NCBI RefSeq assembly: GCF_000367925.1
Contig: NZ_KB849167.1
Location: forward strand, 88,908 to 152,907
Reading direction: 5' to 3'
Source of the DNA: Acinetobacter bohemicus ANC 3994
GTDB lineage: Bacteria > Pseudomonadota > Gammaproteobacteria > Pseudomonadales > Moraxellaceae
DNA length: 64,000 nt
The notes below the pieces were generated by a model. The model searched no databases. It was not told the origin of the DNA and worked only from the letters and a program-made list of their open reading frames with translations. Shown here one piece after another: positions 43,823-53,277 of this stretch (the first letter of the stretch is position 1; every line of letters starts with the position of its first letter). Made by a program: the position numbers and the translations under genes.

Positions 43823-44995
43823 ATGAAAATTAATTTCCCGTTACTGGCGCTTGCAATCGGTGCCTTTGCCATTGGCACCACAGAGTTTTCCCCAATGGGC
43901 TTTTTGCCCGAAATCGCTCAAGATTTTGATATTTCTATCCCACGCGCTGGCATGCTGATTAGTGCTTATGCTTTGGGGGTGATGTTAGCTGCACCGCTCA
44001 TGACTTTGTGGCTGAGTCGTTACTCAAAACGTCAATCCTTAATTTTATTGATGGCTATTTTTAGCATTGGCAATATTTTGGCCATGCTCGCACCGAGTTA
44101 TTTGGGGCTGATCGGTGCACGAATCATCACCAGTTTAAACCACGGCGCATTCTTCGGCATTGGTTCAGTGGTGGCTGCCAGCGTTGTACCCCAAAATAAA
44201 CAAGCCAGTGCTGTCGCCATGATGTTTATGGGACTCACCATTGCCAATATTGGTGGTGTTCCCCTCGCCACTTGGGTTGGACAACATCTGGGCTGGCGCA
44301 TATCTTTTCTGGGAATCTCTCTACTGGGCCTCATCACCATGTTTGCACTATGGAAAGCCTTACCTGAAGGTACAGCCAGTCATCAGCCCAATATAAAACA
44401 AGAGCTTAAAGTCTTAACCCGTTTGCCCATTGTCTTGGCATTATTGACCACGGTGATGAGTGCAGGAGCCATGTTCGCGTTATATACCTATATTGCACCC
44501 AGTTTAAAAGCCTTTATGCATGCTTCACCCGCGCAAATTACGCTGATGTTAGTTTTCATTGGTCTGGGTTTTTCAATTGGAAATTATTGCGGTGGAAAAT
44601 GTGCAGATCTGTCCTTAGATAAAACCTTGATTGGTTTTTTACTGCTGCTGATGGTGATGATGTTGCTGTTCCCACTATTAGCCACCACCAGCATCGGTGC
44701 TGCACTGGCCTTAATCATTTGGGGTGCAGCGGCTTTTGCAGTCGTTCCACCACTGCAAATGCGCGTCATGTCGGTCGCCCATGATGCACCGAGTCTCGCT
44801 TCTTCGGTGAATGTGGGTGCATTTAACTTAGGCAATGCTTTGGGTGCTATTGCGGGTGCAAGTGTGCTGAATATGGGACTGAGCTATAGTGCCGTTTCAT
44901 TTGTCGGAGCGGGACTGAGTCTGTTTGCACTTGTTTTACTGCTAATTCAAATGAAACTGGCCACGCAAAAAGCATTGCACTATCAACAATGCTGA
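43823..44995 (+). CDS. MFS transporter, DHA1-type sugar or drug exporter
   Basis: A 390-residue protein with 12 transmembrane segments of the AraJ/YdhP-like DHA1 group, probably a proton-driven exporter. The start FPLLALAIGAFAIGTTEFSPMGFLPEIAQDFDISIPRAGMLISAYALGVMLAAPL and motif A region LWLSRYSKRQSLIL are characteristic, as is GARIITSLNHGAFFGIGSVVAASVV. The substrate is unknown. It diverges from the LysR gene that probably regulates it, and it is closed by a strong terminator shared with the START-domain gene. Confidence 0.92.
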   Translation: MKINFPLLALAIGAFAIGTTEFSPMGFLPEIAQDFDISIPRAGMLISAYALGVMLAAPLMTLWLSRYSKRQSLILLMAIFSIGNILAMLAPSYLGLIGARIITSLNHGAFFGIGSVVAASVVPQNKQASAVAMMFMGLTIANIGGVPLATWVGQHLGWRISFLGISLLGLITMFALWKALPEGTASHQPNIKQELKVLTRLPIVLALLTTVMSAGAMFALYTYIAPSLKAFMHASPAQITLMLVFIGLGFSIGNYCGGKCADLSLDKTLIGFLLLLMVMMLLFPLLATTSIGAALALIIWGAAAFAVVPPLQMRVMSVAHDAPSLASSVNVGAFNLGNALGAIAGASVLNMGLSYSAVSFVGAGLSLFALVLLLIQMKLATQKALHYQQC

Positions 44996-45010
44996 TCTCA
45001 TGGTGGTGAG

Positions 45011-45038
45011 AAAAAGTCCGCAATATGCGGACTTTTTT
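45011..45038. terminator. Bidirectional terminator (MFS / START gene)
   Basis: AAAAAGTCCGCA and TGCGGACTTTTTT pair perfectly around an ATA loop between two convergent genes, with A and T runs on either side. Confidence 0.92.
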
Positions 45039-45049
45039 AATTTTTAACC

Positions 45050-45694
45050 TTAACGCAAAGCTTCGGGCAAAGCAGGAATGCTACTCCGTTGAGCCAATTC
45101 CAGCTTCATTTTCTGGAGCATCTGATACGGTTGTTGTTGCACAAACATATTCACAAAGGTTAAAGGAATTGAGCCTTCAGGATTGGCATAACCATAGGTC
45201 GAGACTTTGACTTTATTATTGGCTAATTTTTGAAAGCTCCAATCCCCTTCATAATGAGTCAAACGGACATAATCTGGATTTTTAGCATAACCCTTATCGA
45301 TGGCTTTATTTTTAATGCTAATCACGCCTTGAGCATCTTTGACCATTTTGCCTTGTACCACTAAATCTCGGTCTTTTAGTGGAAAAGGAAAGTCGAGCAC
45401 CATATACAACAAAAATTCGCCTTTTTTATCATCACGTGACAGGACTTTGACACTGCCCATATACGGCACCCATTGCACCGCATGATCGACATCTAAAATC
45501 AGCCCAACGGCTTTTTCTAAAGGCGTGTCGTAGATGGTTTCCGCTTTGTATAAAAAGACGGGGTTTTGACTATTTTGATAGGTCCAAACTTTTATATTGT
45601 TTTTATTCATACTGAGCTTAGCATTATCAAGCGGTTTAGCCTGTGCTGTAGCAAACATTGCTACAGCACAAGTCATCAAGATCACTTTTTTCAT
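45050..45694 (-). CDS. START-domain protein, exported
   Basis: A 214-residue protein with a signal peptide (MKKVILMTCAVAMFATAQAK) followed by a START/SRPBCC-type domain, a hydrophobic-ligand pocket fold: YKAETIYDTPLEKAVGLILDVDHAVQWVPYMGSVKVL, FLLYMVLDFPFPLKDRDLVVQGKM, RLTHYEGDWSFQKL and a long C-terminal helix. In the periplasm it may bind or carry a lipid. It lies downstream of dapB in the same direction with a 58-nt gap, but a functional link is not evident. Confidence 0.85.
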   Translation of the reverse strand: MKKVILMTCAVAMFATAQAKPLDNAKLSMNKNNIKVWTYQNSQNPVFLYKAETIYDTPLEKAVGLILDVDHAVQWVPYMGSVKVLSRDDKKGEFLLYMVLDFPFPLKDRDLVVQGKMVKDAQGVISIKNKAIDKGYAKNPDYVRLTHYEGDWSFQKLANNKVKVSTYGYANPEGSIPLTFVNMFVQQQPYQMLQKMKLELAQRSSIPALPEALR

Positions 45695-45752
45695 TCCATT
45701 GAACTTCTTATTTTAATTTTGTTAACTTGTTATAAATGATTTTGCTGAATTT

Positions 45753-46574
45753 TTATACTTGAATATCATTAAAACCAAGTACATCTTTCATGTCATATTT
45801 ACGTGCTTCACGGCCAACCACCCATGCAGCAGCGCGTATTGCACCCGCAGCAAAGTTCATGCGATTGGTGGCTTTGTGGGTAATTTCAACACGCTCACCA
45901 TCTGCAATAAACATTGCGGTATGCTCGCCAACAATGTCACCACCACGAATGGTTTGGAAACCAATACTTTTGCGCTCACGCGGACCCGTATGACCTTCAC
46001 GGCAATACACTGCATCTTCTTTAAGATCACGACCCAAAGCCCCTGCAATCGCTTCACCCATCATCAGTGCAGTACCCGATGGTGCATCGACTTTATGACG
46101 GTGATGCGCTTCAATCACTTCAATATCAACCGTGTCGCCAAAGACTTTAGAGGCAAGTTCTAGAAGTTTAATCGATACATTTACACCCACTGAATAGTTC
46201 GCGGCATACACTACAGGCGTTTGCGTTGCACTTTCATTCAGGAATGCTTTTTGTTCATCGTCCATCCCTGTGGTGCCAATCACAATCGCAACACCCGCTT
46301 CACGGCACAATTTCAAATGCTGTTGAGTCGCCACTGGTGCAGTAAAATCCACCACCACATCGCAATCTTTTAAGACATCTTGTAGCTGACCCACCACCTT
46401 GACACCCACAGCCCCAATACCTGCAAGCTCACCGGCATCTGCACCTATCAAGCTACTTTCAGGGCGTTCAACTGCGGCTGCAAGTTGATAACCGGCCTCA
46501 TGAACGGCCTGAATAAGGATGCGTCCCATACGACCGCCTGCACCCAATATACCAATGCGTGGAGCTGCTGACAT
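45753..46574 (-). CDS. dapB: 4-hydroxy-tetrahydrodipicolinate reductase
   Basis: DapB reduces the DapA product on the lysine and diaminopimelate pathway. The 273-residue protein has the NAD(P) loop IGILGAGGRMGRILIQAVHEAG, VVDFTAPVATQQHLKLC, VIGTTGMDDEQKAFL, and the substrate-binding signature IEVIEAHHRHKVDAPSGTALMMGEAIA with catalytic His and Lys. The start has an AGGAA site at a suitable distance. It is regular in length and motifs. Confidence 0.96.
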   Translation of the reverse strand: MSAAPRIGILGAGGRMGRILIQAVHEAGYQLAAAVERPESSLIGADAGELAGIGAVGVKVVGQLQDVLKDCDVVVDFTAPVATQQHLKLCREAGVAIVIGTTGMDDEQKAFLNESATQTPVVYAANYSVGVNVSIKLLELASKVFGDTVDIEVIEAHHRHKVDAPSGTALMMGEAIAGALGRDLKEDAVYCREGHTGPRERKSIGFQTIRGGDIVGEHTAMFIADGERVEITHKATNRMNFAAGAIRAAAWVVGREARKYDMKDVLGFNDIQV

Positions 46575-46865
46575 AACATATTCCTAATGTTGCTTCTAAA
46601 TTGTCCTTACTATAGCAAAACTCTGTACAGAGACTAAGTTGCAAGGCTAAATATTTCCTCAAAAATAGATCAATTCAGCCGACTGATTTTGAAATCCATA
46701 CTCAATTCAATGCAGCAAGCGTGGCATACACGCAAACAAATTAGGTAGACAAATTGCAACCTGAAAAATAAATGCTTTGGGCTGCTTATTTTCATCTGAT
46801 TGTAAACATCGCGACGCAGACTACGCATCACGAATGATAAAAAGATGAATTATAAGGAGATCAGG

Positions 46866-47114
46866 ATGCATTCGAAAAAAATCGCGTTAACTGTTTTTAT
46901 GGCAACCCTCGTGACCACAGCGTGGGCAGAACCGGCAATTCAAGCGGGAGATACGGTAGAAAGCTTGTCGCAAGTCAAAATTAGTGTTCAGACCCGTAGC
47001 ACTACAGCCACTCAAGCGGACAATACTCAGGCAACCACCAAGCAAGCATCGACTGACGAAGCAGCGGCGCAAATGGTCGATGTGAATGCCATTGATCAGC
47101 CCATCATTGAATAA
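46866..47114 (+). CDS. Small secreted protein, 82 residues, Thr/Gln-rich
   Basis: The product begins with a signal peptide (KKIALTVFMATLVTTAWA, cleavage before EPAIQ) and the mature part of about 60 residues is rich in Thr, Gln, Ala and Asp (TRSTTATQADNTQATTKQASTDEAAAQM), with no Cys. It appears unstructured. An ATG at 46845 is in frame but AAGGAGATCAGG lies directly before ATG 46866, which decides the start. It is closed by a bidirectional terminator facing dnaJ. The family is not recognised. Confidence 0.75.
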   Translation: MHSKKIALTVFMATLVTTAWAEPAIQAGDTVESLSQVKISVQTRSTTATQADNTQATTKQASTDEAAAQMVDVNAIDQPIIE

Positions 47115-47130
47115 CCGATGAAGCGGGCAT

Positions 47131-47164
47131 AAAAAAAGGGGAATATTGAATATTCCCCTTTTTT
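47131..47164. terminator. Bidirectional terminator (small secreted protein / dnaJ)
   Basis: AAAAAAAGGGGAATAT and ATATTCCCCTTTTTT form a long perfect stem with a TGA loop between two convergent genes. Confidence 0.93.
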
Positions 47165-47182
47165 ACATCTTGATGATTTGAA

Positions 47183-48301
47183 TTAATCAAACAAACCAAA
47201 GAATGATTTTTTCTTCGGTGATGATTTATTGTCATCGCCGTCCATGGTGTCTTGCAATTCTTTTAATAACTCACGTTGACGTGCGGTTAAATTCACCGGT
47301 GTTTCAACCACAACGCGGCAGAGTAAATCACCTTGCATACTGGTACGTACAGGTTTAACCCCTTTACCACGTAAGCGGAACATTTTGCCGGTTTGAGTTC
47401 CCTCAGGAATTTTCAAACTCACGCGGCCTTCCAGTGTTGGAATTTCAATTTCTTTACCCAACGCAGCATCAGCAATGCTGACTGGCACGTCCATATAGAG
47501 GTCTGCGCCATCACGTTGGAAAATTTCGTGTTCACGGACCACAACTTCGACGTACAAATCACCAGACTGGCCATCACGAATGGCTTCGCCTTTACCGGTT
47601 AAACGGACGCGGTCACCATTGTCTACGCCAGAAGGAATCGTTACTTCAAGCGTTTGTTGACGATCAGACACACCCGAACCATGACATTTCGTACATGGGT
47701 TCTTAATGATAGTACCTTGACCACGACAGCTGCCACAGGTTTGCTGCACCGAGAAGAAACCCTGTTGCATACGCACTTGGCCAGCACCATGACAGGTCGG
47801 ACAAGTTTGAACATCTTTCGGATTTTTTGAACCTTTACCATCACAGACATCACACGGTGCTGGTGCAGTAAAGGTAATGGTTTTTTTCACGCCCTTAACC
47901 GCTTCTTCAAGGGTCAGTTCCATCACATAGCGAAGGTCCGAGCCACGACGTGCGCGTTGTTGACCACGTCCACCGCCGCCACCAAACGCACCACCGAAGA
48001 TATCGCCAAATTGGCTAAAAATATCTTCTGCGCTGAAACCACCACCAAAGCCGCCACCGCCGCCGCCCATACCACCTTCAAAGGCACTGTGCCCCATACG
48101 GTCATACATACTGCGTTTTTCGCCATCCGATAAAACTTCATAAGCTTCAGCAGCTTCTTTAAATTTATCTTCAGCTTCAGGGTTGTCTGGGTTACGATCT
48201 GGATGATATTTCATCGCCAACTTACGGTAGGCTTTTTTAATTTCATCATCACTAGCGGTTTTAGCGACGCCCAAAACCTCATAATAATCACGTTTAGCCA
48301 T
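47183..48301 (-). CDS. dnaJ: Molecular chaperone DnaJ
   Basis: DnaJ is the Hsp40 partner that delivers unfolded clients to DnaK and stimulates its ATPase. The 372 residues comprise the J domain (DYYEVLGVAK, HPDRNPDNPEAEDKF with HPD), a Gly/Phe-rich segment (GGMGGGGGGFGGGF), four CxxCxGxG zinc repeats (CDVCDGKG, CPTCHGAG, CGSCRGQG, CTKCHGSG) and the beta-sandwich client-binding domain. dnaK is not adjacent in this window. Confidence 0.97.
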   Translation of the reverse strand: MAKRDYYEVLGVAKTASDDEIKKAYRKLAMKYHPDRNPDNPEAEDKFKEAAEAYEVLSDGEKRSMYDRMGHSAFEGGMGGGGGGFGGGFSAEDIFSQFGDIFGGAFGGGGGRGQQRARRGSDLRYVMELTLEEAVKGVKKTITFTAPAPCDVCDGKGSKNPKDVQTCPTCHGAGQVRMQQGFFSVQQTCGSCRGQGTIIKNPCTKCHGSGVSDRQQTLEVTIPSGVDNGDRVRLTGKGEAIRDGQSGDLYVEVVVREHEIFQRDGADLYMDVPVSIADAALGKEIEIPTLEGRVSLKIPEGTQTGKMFRLRGKGVKPVRTSMQGDLLCRVVVETPVNLTARQRELLKELQDTMDGDDNKSSPKKKSFFGLFD

Positions 48302-48407
48302 GTCTGGCGATGCTCCTCACGGAATTTCATTAATACTTAACTGTGGACTGAAATTGGGGGTCAATCCAAATTTTACAAGGGGGACAGTGTAAAAAAGTTG
48401 AGTTCGA

Positions 48408-48791
48408 TTAGAAAACAGCTTTATTTTTAACAAAGCGAGACAGACCTTTCAGCCACGCATTGAGCAAAAACAAAAAGGCGATCAGTGAGAATACCACACC
48501 GGCAACGGTACAACCGGTGACCCAAAGTGCGCTATTCCAATAAAAGAAAATGAGTGGAATAAACCACAGTGCAGCGAAACAAACCAAAATGGCATAAATC
48601 ACAATATTACGCATGACCCACAAGGCTTGAGCTTGCAACCAGACTTCCACATCGTCTACTTGTGTGATTTTACGCGCATACCAGTATGCAAATACACCAC
48701 TAATCACAGTAAATAAAGCGAAAAACATGAAGACATAAGAAATCGCAATGGAACGGCGAAGTCGGCTTAAGTTGTCTTGCTTCATGTGCAT
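48408..48791 (-). CDS. Small inner-membrane protein of unknown function
   Basis: A 127-residue protein with three predicted transmembrane segments (residues about 13-36, 59-81 and 86-112: ISYVFMFFALFTVISGVFAYWYA, VIYAILVCFAALWFIPLIFFYW, VTGCTVAGVVFSLIAFLFLL) and a basic N-terminus. GGGG lies 6 nt before ATG 48791; ATG 48785 is an alternative. It lies between dnaJ and the RND gene with its own spacing. No family recognised. Confidence 0.75.
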   Translation of the reverse strand: MHMKQDNLSRLRRSIAISYVFMFFALFTVISGVFAYWYARKITQVDDVEVWLQAQALWVMRNIVIYAILVCFAALWFIPLIFFYWNSALWVTGCTVAGVVFSLIAFLFLLNAWLKGLSRFVKNKAVF

Positions 48792-48864
48792 TTTAACCCC
48801 ATTTACTGCACGCTTAGTTTTTTAATCTGCAGTAAATTGCTTTAGAGAAATGTATAACAATGTA

Positions 48865-48902
48865 AGGTGCTACTATATTGAAATTTTCAATATTTCGCAC
48901 CT
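48865..48902. repeat. Interrupted 38-nt hairpin downstream of the RND gene
   Basis: Outer arms AGGTGC and GCACCT flank, after 4- and 3-nt internal loops, a perfect inner palindrome ATATTGAAA-T-TTTCAATAT (48875-48893). It lies between the RND stop and the small membrane-protein start. It lacks a T run and so is not a standard terminator; it could be an operator or an RNA stability element. Confidence 0.5.
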
Positions 48903-48918
48903 CATTATTGTCACAAAT

Positions 48919-51900
48919 TTAGTGACTCTCGGTATTTTTTCTCACTTTAAAGCATTGTGCATACAATGCGGGTAAGAAGAACAGCGTCAACAGGGTCGCG
49001 ACAATCAATCCACCCATAATCGCAACAGCCATTGGGCCAAAGAAAATACTGCTCGATAACGGAATCATGGCCAAAACTGCTGCCAATGCAGTCAGTACAA
49101 TCGGGCGACAACGGCGTGCTGTCGCATCAATAATGGCCGACCAAGGATCCTGCCCCGCTTGAATATCCTGTTCAATCTGATCAATCAAAATTAAGGAATT
49201 GCGCATAATCATGCCCGACAATGCAATCGTTCCTAACATCGCCACAAAACCAAAAGGTTTGTTGAACAATAACAAGAACAGCACCACACCAATTAAGCCT
49301 AAAGGTGCAGTCAATAACACAATCATGGCACGTGACATGCTCTTGAGCTGAATCATCAACAACGTCATCACCACAGCCAAGAAAAAGGGCATACCGGCAT
49401 TGACAGAGCTTTGCCCACGGGCCGACTCTTCAACCGTTCCACCCACTTCAACCAAATAACCACTGGGCAATTCAGCACGCAATTGCTCCATTTTTTCAGC
49501 CAATTCCCCCACCACGGTCGCAGGTTGTAATTTGCTGCGAATATCCGCCCGTACCGTAATGGTCGGTAAGCGGTTACGATGCCAAATCAAACCATCTTCA
49601 AAGCTATATTCAATTTTAGCGATTTGCGCCAACGGTATAGAAGCCCCATTGGCAGTCGGTACGGCTAAGCTGGATAATGATCCAACATCGACTCGTTCAG
49701 CTTGGTCACCACGCAAACGAATTTCAATCAATTCACGCTTCTCACGGTATTGATTAATGGTGGCGCCACTAATTGAACTATTGAGGAAGTTTGCCAAATC
49801 CAGACTGGACACCCCCATTTGACGGGCACGATCTTGATCAATATTTAAATGAATGATTTTACTTGGCTCACCCCAATCCAAATGCACGTTGCTGGTATTT
49901 GGATTATCGCCAATTACGGCTGCAACTTTGTGTGCCCATTGACGGACTAAATTCAAATCTTCACCTGAAACACGGTATTGCAATGGATAACCCACCGGTG
50001 GGCCATTTTCTAATAACGATACGCGCGTCCGAACATCCGGCAGTAATTTACGAATTTCTTGATCTAAGGATTGGCGAATTTCATCACGGTCATCTAAAGA
50101 TGAAGCCAACACCACAAATTGAGCAAAACTGGCCTGTGGCAACTGTTGATCGAGCGGTAAATAGAAACGGGTTGAACCTGTGCCAACATACGCCACATAG
50201 TTATCAATGCCATGCTTGGTCGACAAGAATTTTTCGACCTTCTTCACTGCATTTTCGGTTGAAGTTAAAGATGCGCCTTCTTCTAGCTTTAAATCGACCA
50301 GAATTTCTGCACGGTTCGATGCTGGAAAGAACTGTTGCGGCACCATTTTAAACATCAAGACCGACAACACAAAAATACCCACGGTGGTCGCAATCACTGT
50401 TTTACGATAGGTAATACAAGTATTCACCCACCCTCTAAACGTTTGATAAAACTTGGTTTGATAAGGATCATGCTGTTCACCGACATGCTGCAACACAGGT
50501 TTGGGTTCAGGTTGCTTGCGTAGACGTGCCCATAAACGCTGATACCACGGTGCTTTTTGCGGTAAATTGTTAAAATCGGGCAGTAATTTGTCGCCTAAAT
50601 ACGGCACAAAAAGAACGGCGGCAAACCATGACACAATCAGGGCAATGGTCACCACTTGGAAAATTGAACGTGTGTATTCACCTGTACTCGAGGCTGCGGT
50701 GGCAATCGGCAAGAAGCCTGCTGCGGTAATTAAGGTTCCGGTCAGCATCGGAAAAGCCGTGGTTTTCCAGGTAAATCCGGCGGCCTCTAAACGGCTATAA
50801 CCCTGCTCCATCTTAATCGCCATCATTTCAATGGCGATAATGGCGTCATCCACCAATAACCCAAGTGCTAAAATGAGCGCACCCAATGAAATTTTATGTA
50901 GCCCCACATCAAATAAATGCATGCCTGCAAAGGTCATGGCAAGCACCAGTGGAATTGAAAATGCCACCACTAAACCGGTACGGAAACCCAGTGAGAAGAA
51001 GCTGACCAATAACACGATAATCACCGCTTCGGCCAATACCTTCATGAATTCATTAACACTGCGTTTTACCGCCACAGGCTGATCAGACACTTTTTTCAGT
51101 TGCATGCCTAAGGGCAAAGATTTTTGTAATTGAGCAAACTCAGTTTCTAAGTTTTTACCCAGCGCCAGAATGTCTCCACCTTTACGCATGGAGACGGCAA
51201 TGCCAATACCATTTTCACCCATAAAACGCATCCGCGGCTGCGCGGGTTCACTAAAGCCACGATAGACCTCAGCAACATCGCCCAATTGAATGGTTTTTCC
51301 GGCCACCAAAAGCGGCATTTTTTTCAGTTCCTCGACACTTTGCAACTGACCACTGACACGCATTTGAATACGGTCTGTGCCAGTTTCAAAGAATCCTGCA
51401 CTGGCCACCGCATTTTGTTGTTGCAATGCTTGTTGAATTTCCGTCACTGGAATACCCAGTTGCGTGGCTTTGGTGTTGGAGAGTTCAATCCAGATTTTTT
51501 GGTCTTGCAAGCCAACCAAATTAACCTTACCGACATCTTTAACCCGTTGCAGTTGTAACTGTAAACGGTCGGCATATTCTTTTAATATGCCGTAGTCAAA
51601 ATCTTTGCCGGTTAAAACGTAGATATTACCGAAAGTATCGCCAAACTCATCATTAAAGAAAGGCCCTTGTACACCACTGGGCAGTTGCTGTTTGATATCG
51701 CCGACTTTTTTCCGGACTTGATACCACACATCTGGAATTTGACTTGAGCGTAATGAATCTTTCGCAACAAAGGTCACCATCGACTCACCGGGACGCGAAT
51801 ACGCCATGATCCGTTCATAATTGCCCGTGCTCATGAGTTCTTTTTCAATACGGTCGGTGACCTGTAATGACACTTCTTTGGCTGTTGCACCCGGCCAATA

Positions 51901-52077
51901 GGTTTGAATCACCATCACCTTAAAAGTAAAAGGTGGATCTTCACTTTGTGCAAGTTTGGAATAAGACACGATTCCAACGATTGCCAACAGCAACATAAAA
52001 TAAAGAATTAAGCCTTTATTTTTCAGTGCCCATTCCGACAAGTTATAGTTCAGGGTTGCCTTGTGGTCTGGCTTCAT
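48919..52077 (-). CDS. RND efflux transporter, AcrB/AcrD/AcrF family
   Basis: A 1052-residue inner-membrane resistance-nodulation-division pump. It has 12 transmembrane segments in the usual 1+5 / 1+5 arrangement with two large periplasmic loops. The proton-relay Asp pair is in LGLLVDDAIIAIEMM; the second set has the conserved Lys in the segment RAMIVLLTAPLGLIGVV. The tripartite start, SEDPPFTFKVMVIQTYWPGATAKEVSLQVTDRIE, is of the MexF-distant, acriflavin-type group. It overlaps its membrane-fusion partner by 4 nt (ATGA). No outer-membrane factor gene is nearby, so it must use one from elsewhere. Substrates are unknown. Confidence 0.94.
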   Translation of the reverse strand: MKPDHKATLNYNLSEWALKNKGLILYFMLLLAIVGIVSYSKLAQSEDPPFTFKVMVIQTYWPGATAKEVSLQVTDRIEKELMSTGNYERIMAYSRPGESMVTFVAKDSLRSSQIPDVWYQVRKKVGDIKQQLPSGVQGPFFNDEFGDTFGNIYVLTGKDFDYGILKEYADRLQLQLQRVKDVGKVNLVGLQDQKIWIELSNTKATQLGIPVTEIQQALQQQNAVASAGFFETGTDRIQMRVSGQLQSVEELKKMPLLVAGKTIQLGDVAEVYRGFSEPAQPRMRFMGENGIGIAVSMRKGGDILALGKNLETEFAQLQKSLPLGMQLKKVSDQPVAVKRSVNEFMKVLAEAVIIVLLVSFFSLGFRTGLVVAFSIPLVLAMTFAGMHLFDVGLHKISLGALILALGLLVDDAIIAIEMMAIKMEQGYSRLEAAGFTWKTTAFPMLTGTLITAAGFLPIATAASSTGEYTRSIFQVVTIALIVSWFAAVLFVPYLGDKLLPDFNNLPQKAPWYQRLWARLRKQPEPKPVLQHVGEQHDPYQTKFYQTFRGWVNTCITYRKTVIATTVGIFVLSVLMFKMVPQQFFPASNRAEILVDLKLEEGASLTSTENAVKKVEKFLSTKHGIDNYVAYVGTGSTRFYLPLDQQLPQASFAQFVVLASSLDDRDEIRQSLDQEIRKLLPDVRTRVSLLENGPPVGYPLQYRVSGEDLNLVRQWAHKVAAVIGDNPNTSNVHLDWGEPSKIIHLNIDQDRARQMGVSSLDLANFLNSSISGATINQYREKRELIEIRLRGDQAERVDVGSLSSLAVPTANGASIPLAQIAKIEYSFEDGLIWHRNRLPTITVRADIRSKLQPATVVGELAEKMEQLRAELPSGYLVEVGGTVEESARGQSSVNAGMPFFLAVVMTLLMIQLKSMSRAMIVLLTAPLGLIGVVLFLLLFNKPFGFVAMLGTIALSGMIMRNSLILIDQIEQDIQAGQDPWSAIIDATARRCRPIVLTALAAVLAMIPLSSSIFFGPMAVAIMGGLIVATLLTLFFLPALYAQCFKVRKNTESH

Positions 52078-53180
52078 GATGGTGCTCCTGCCTGAATTTT
52101 CACAGTACGGTTTTCACGGTCAATCGGCTGGATTTTTTGTTTTTCACGCAATAGATGCACACCACCAATCACCACATAATCCGTAGCATTTAAACCCGAT
52201 AATACTGGCACGCTATCACGCCCATAAGCGCCTAAACTGACGGGTACTTTATGAATGCTCTGGTCTGGTTTCACCACCCAAACATAGGCTTGTTGACCAT
52301 TGGCAGAAACACTCGATAATGGCACGCTCAAAACATTCTGTTGTATTTTATTAAAAAATACGCGTGCACTTTGCCCCAGTTGAATGGCAGCATTGCCTTC
52401 ACGCAAAGCCACTTTGACACTAAAGGTGCGCGATTGATCGGCTGCGGGTGAAATTTCACGCACATAGGCTGCAAATTTATCTTCAGGTTTTGACCATAAA
52501 GTAATCCATGCCGTTTGACCGACTTTAATCTCTGCAATGGCTTGTTCAGGCACACCAATCACCACGTCACGATCCCCGGCAATCGCCACTTGATAAGCAG
52601 CTTGTCCGGCAGCAATCACCTGTCCGACTTCAATATTTCGTGCGGTAATCACGCCATTTTTATTTGCCAGCAATTGGTTATAACCGGTTTGATTACGACT
52701 GACTTCATAATTGGATTGCGCTTGCTTTAAGGCCGACAGAGCTGATTTATATTGATTATCTACTGCATCGTATTGCGAACGGCTGACCGCATTAATAGGC
52801 AGCAATTGCTTAAAGCGTTTCAGTTCATCTTCTGCATTTTTTGCCGCAGATTGAGCATTTTCCAGTTGAGCATTCGCCGCATTGAGTTGTAGTTGTGCAT
52901 CCTGAACATCCAGTTTTGCCAGCACTTGCCCAACCTTGACTTGATCACCAACATCGACATAACGTTCAACAATTTGTCCCCCCACCCGAAACGCTAAAGC
53001 GGTTTGTTGGCGTGCTTGTACATCTCCGGCATAGCTTTTTTGTTCGTTATGGGTACTATTGGGCTGAGTCACCATGACAAATGGGACGGATTCTGTTTCG
53101 GCTACATCCTTGCTGCATCCCCATAAGGTCACACTGCAAACGATGATCATACTGGCAACAACGGTCTTACTTATGCTCAT
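52074..53180 (-). CDS. RND efflux periplasmic adaptor (membrane fusion protein), lipoprotein
   Basis: A 368-residue adaptor of the HlyD/AcrA type. The N-terminus is a lipoprotein signal (VASMIIVCSVTLWGC, lipobox LWGC). It shows the lipoyl halves (ALAFRVGGQIVERYVDVGDQVKVGQVLAKLD and VITARNIEVGQVIAAGQAAYQVA), an alpha-hairpin coiled coil (residues about 95-155) and the beta-barrel region. It would link the RND pump to an outer-membrane channel. It is the first gene of the pump operon, divergent from the TetR gene. Confidence 0.94.
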   Translation of the reverse strand: MSISKTVVASMIIVCSVTLWGCSKDVAETESVPFVMVTQPNSTHNEQKSYAGDVQARQQTALAFRVGGQIVERYVDVGDQVKVGQVLAKLDVQDAQLQLNAANAQLENAQSAAKNAEDELKRFKQLLPINAVSRSQYDAVDNQYKSALSALKQAQSNYEVSRNQTGYNQLLANKNGVITARNIEVGQVIAAGQAAYQVAIAGDRDVVIGVPEQAIAEIKVGQTAWITLWSKPEDKFAAYVREISPAADQSRTFSVKVALREGNAAIQLGQSARVFFNKIQQNVLSVPLSSVSANGQQAYVWVVKPDQSIHKVPVSLGAYGRDSVPVLSGLNATDYVVIGGVHLLREKQKIQPIDRENRTVKIQAGAPS

Positions 53181-53247
53181 GAAGTTCGCTCTTATTTAAA
53201 AATGATTTTTAAGGCAAAATAAGGAGTATCTTAAATTGATTATTTTT

Positions 53248-53277
53248 TAATTAATATACCCATCGGTACATTAATTA
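53248..53277. promoter_or_regulatory. Palindromic operator in the TetR / RND promoter region
   Basis: TTAATATACC (53251-53260) and GGTACATTAA (53265-53274) form an inverted repeat around CATC with one mismatch in 10; including flanks, 12 of 13 positions pair. Its size, place between the divergent TetR and pump genes, and dyad symmetry fit a TetR-family operator. A second perfect dyad, AAGGTCA-N6-TGACCTT, lies at 53285-53304. Confidence 0.75.

Noticed and set aside
49863..50351. 162-codon plus-strand frame inside the RND gene
   Set aside because: It is an antisense frame within a well-supported transporter gene, with no supporting signals.
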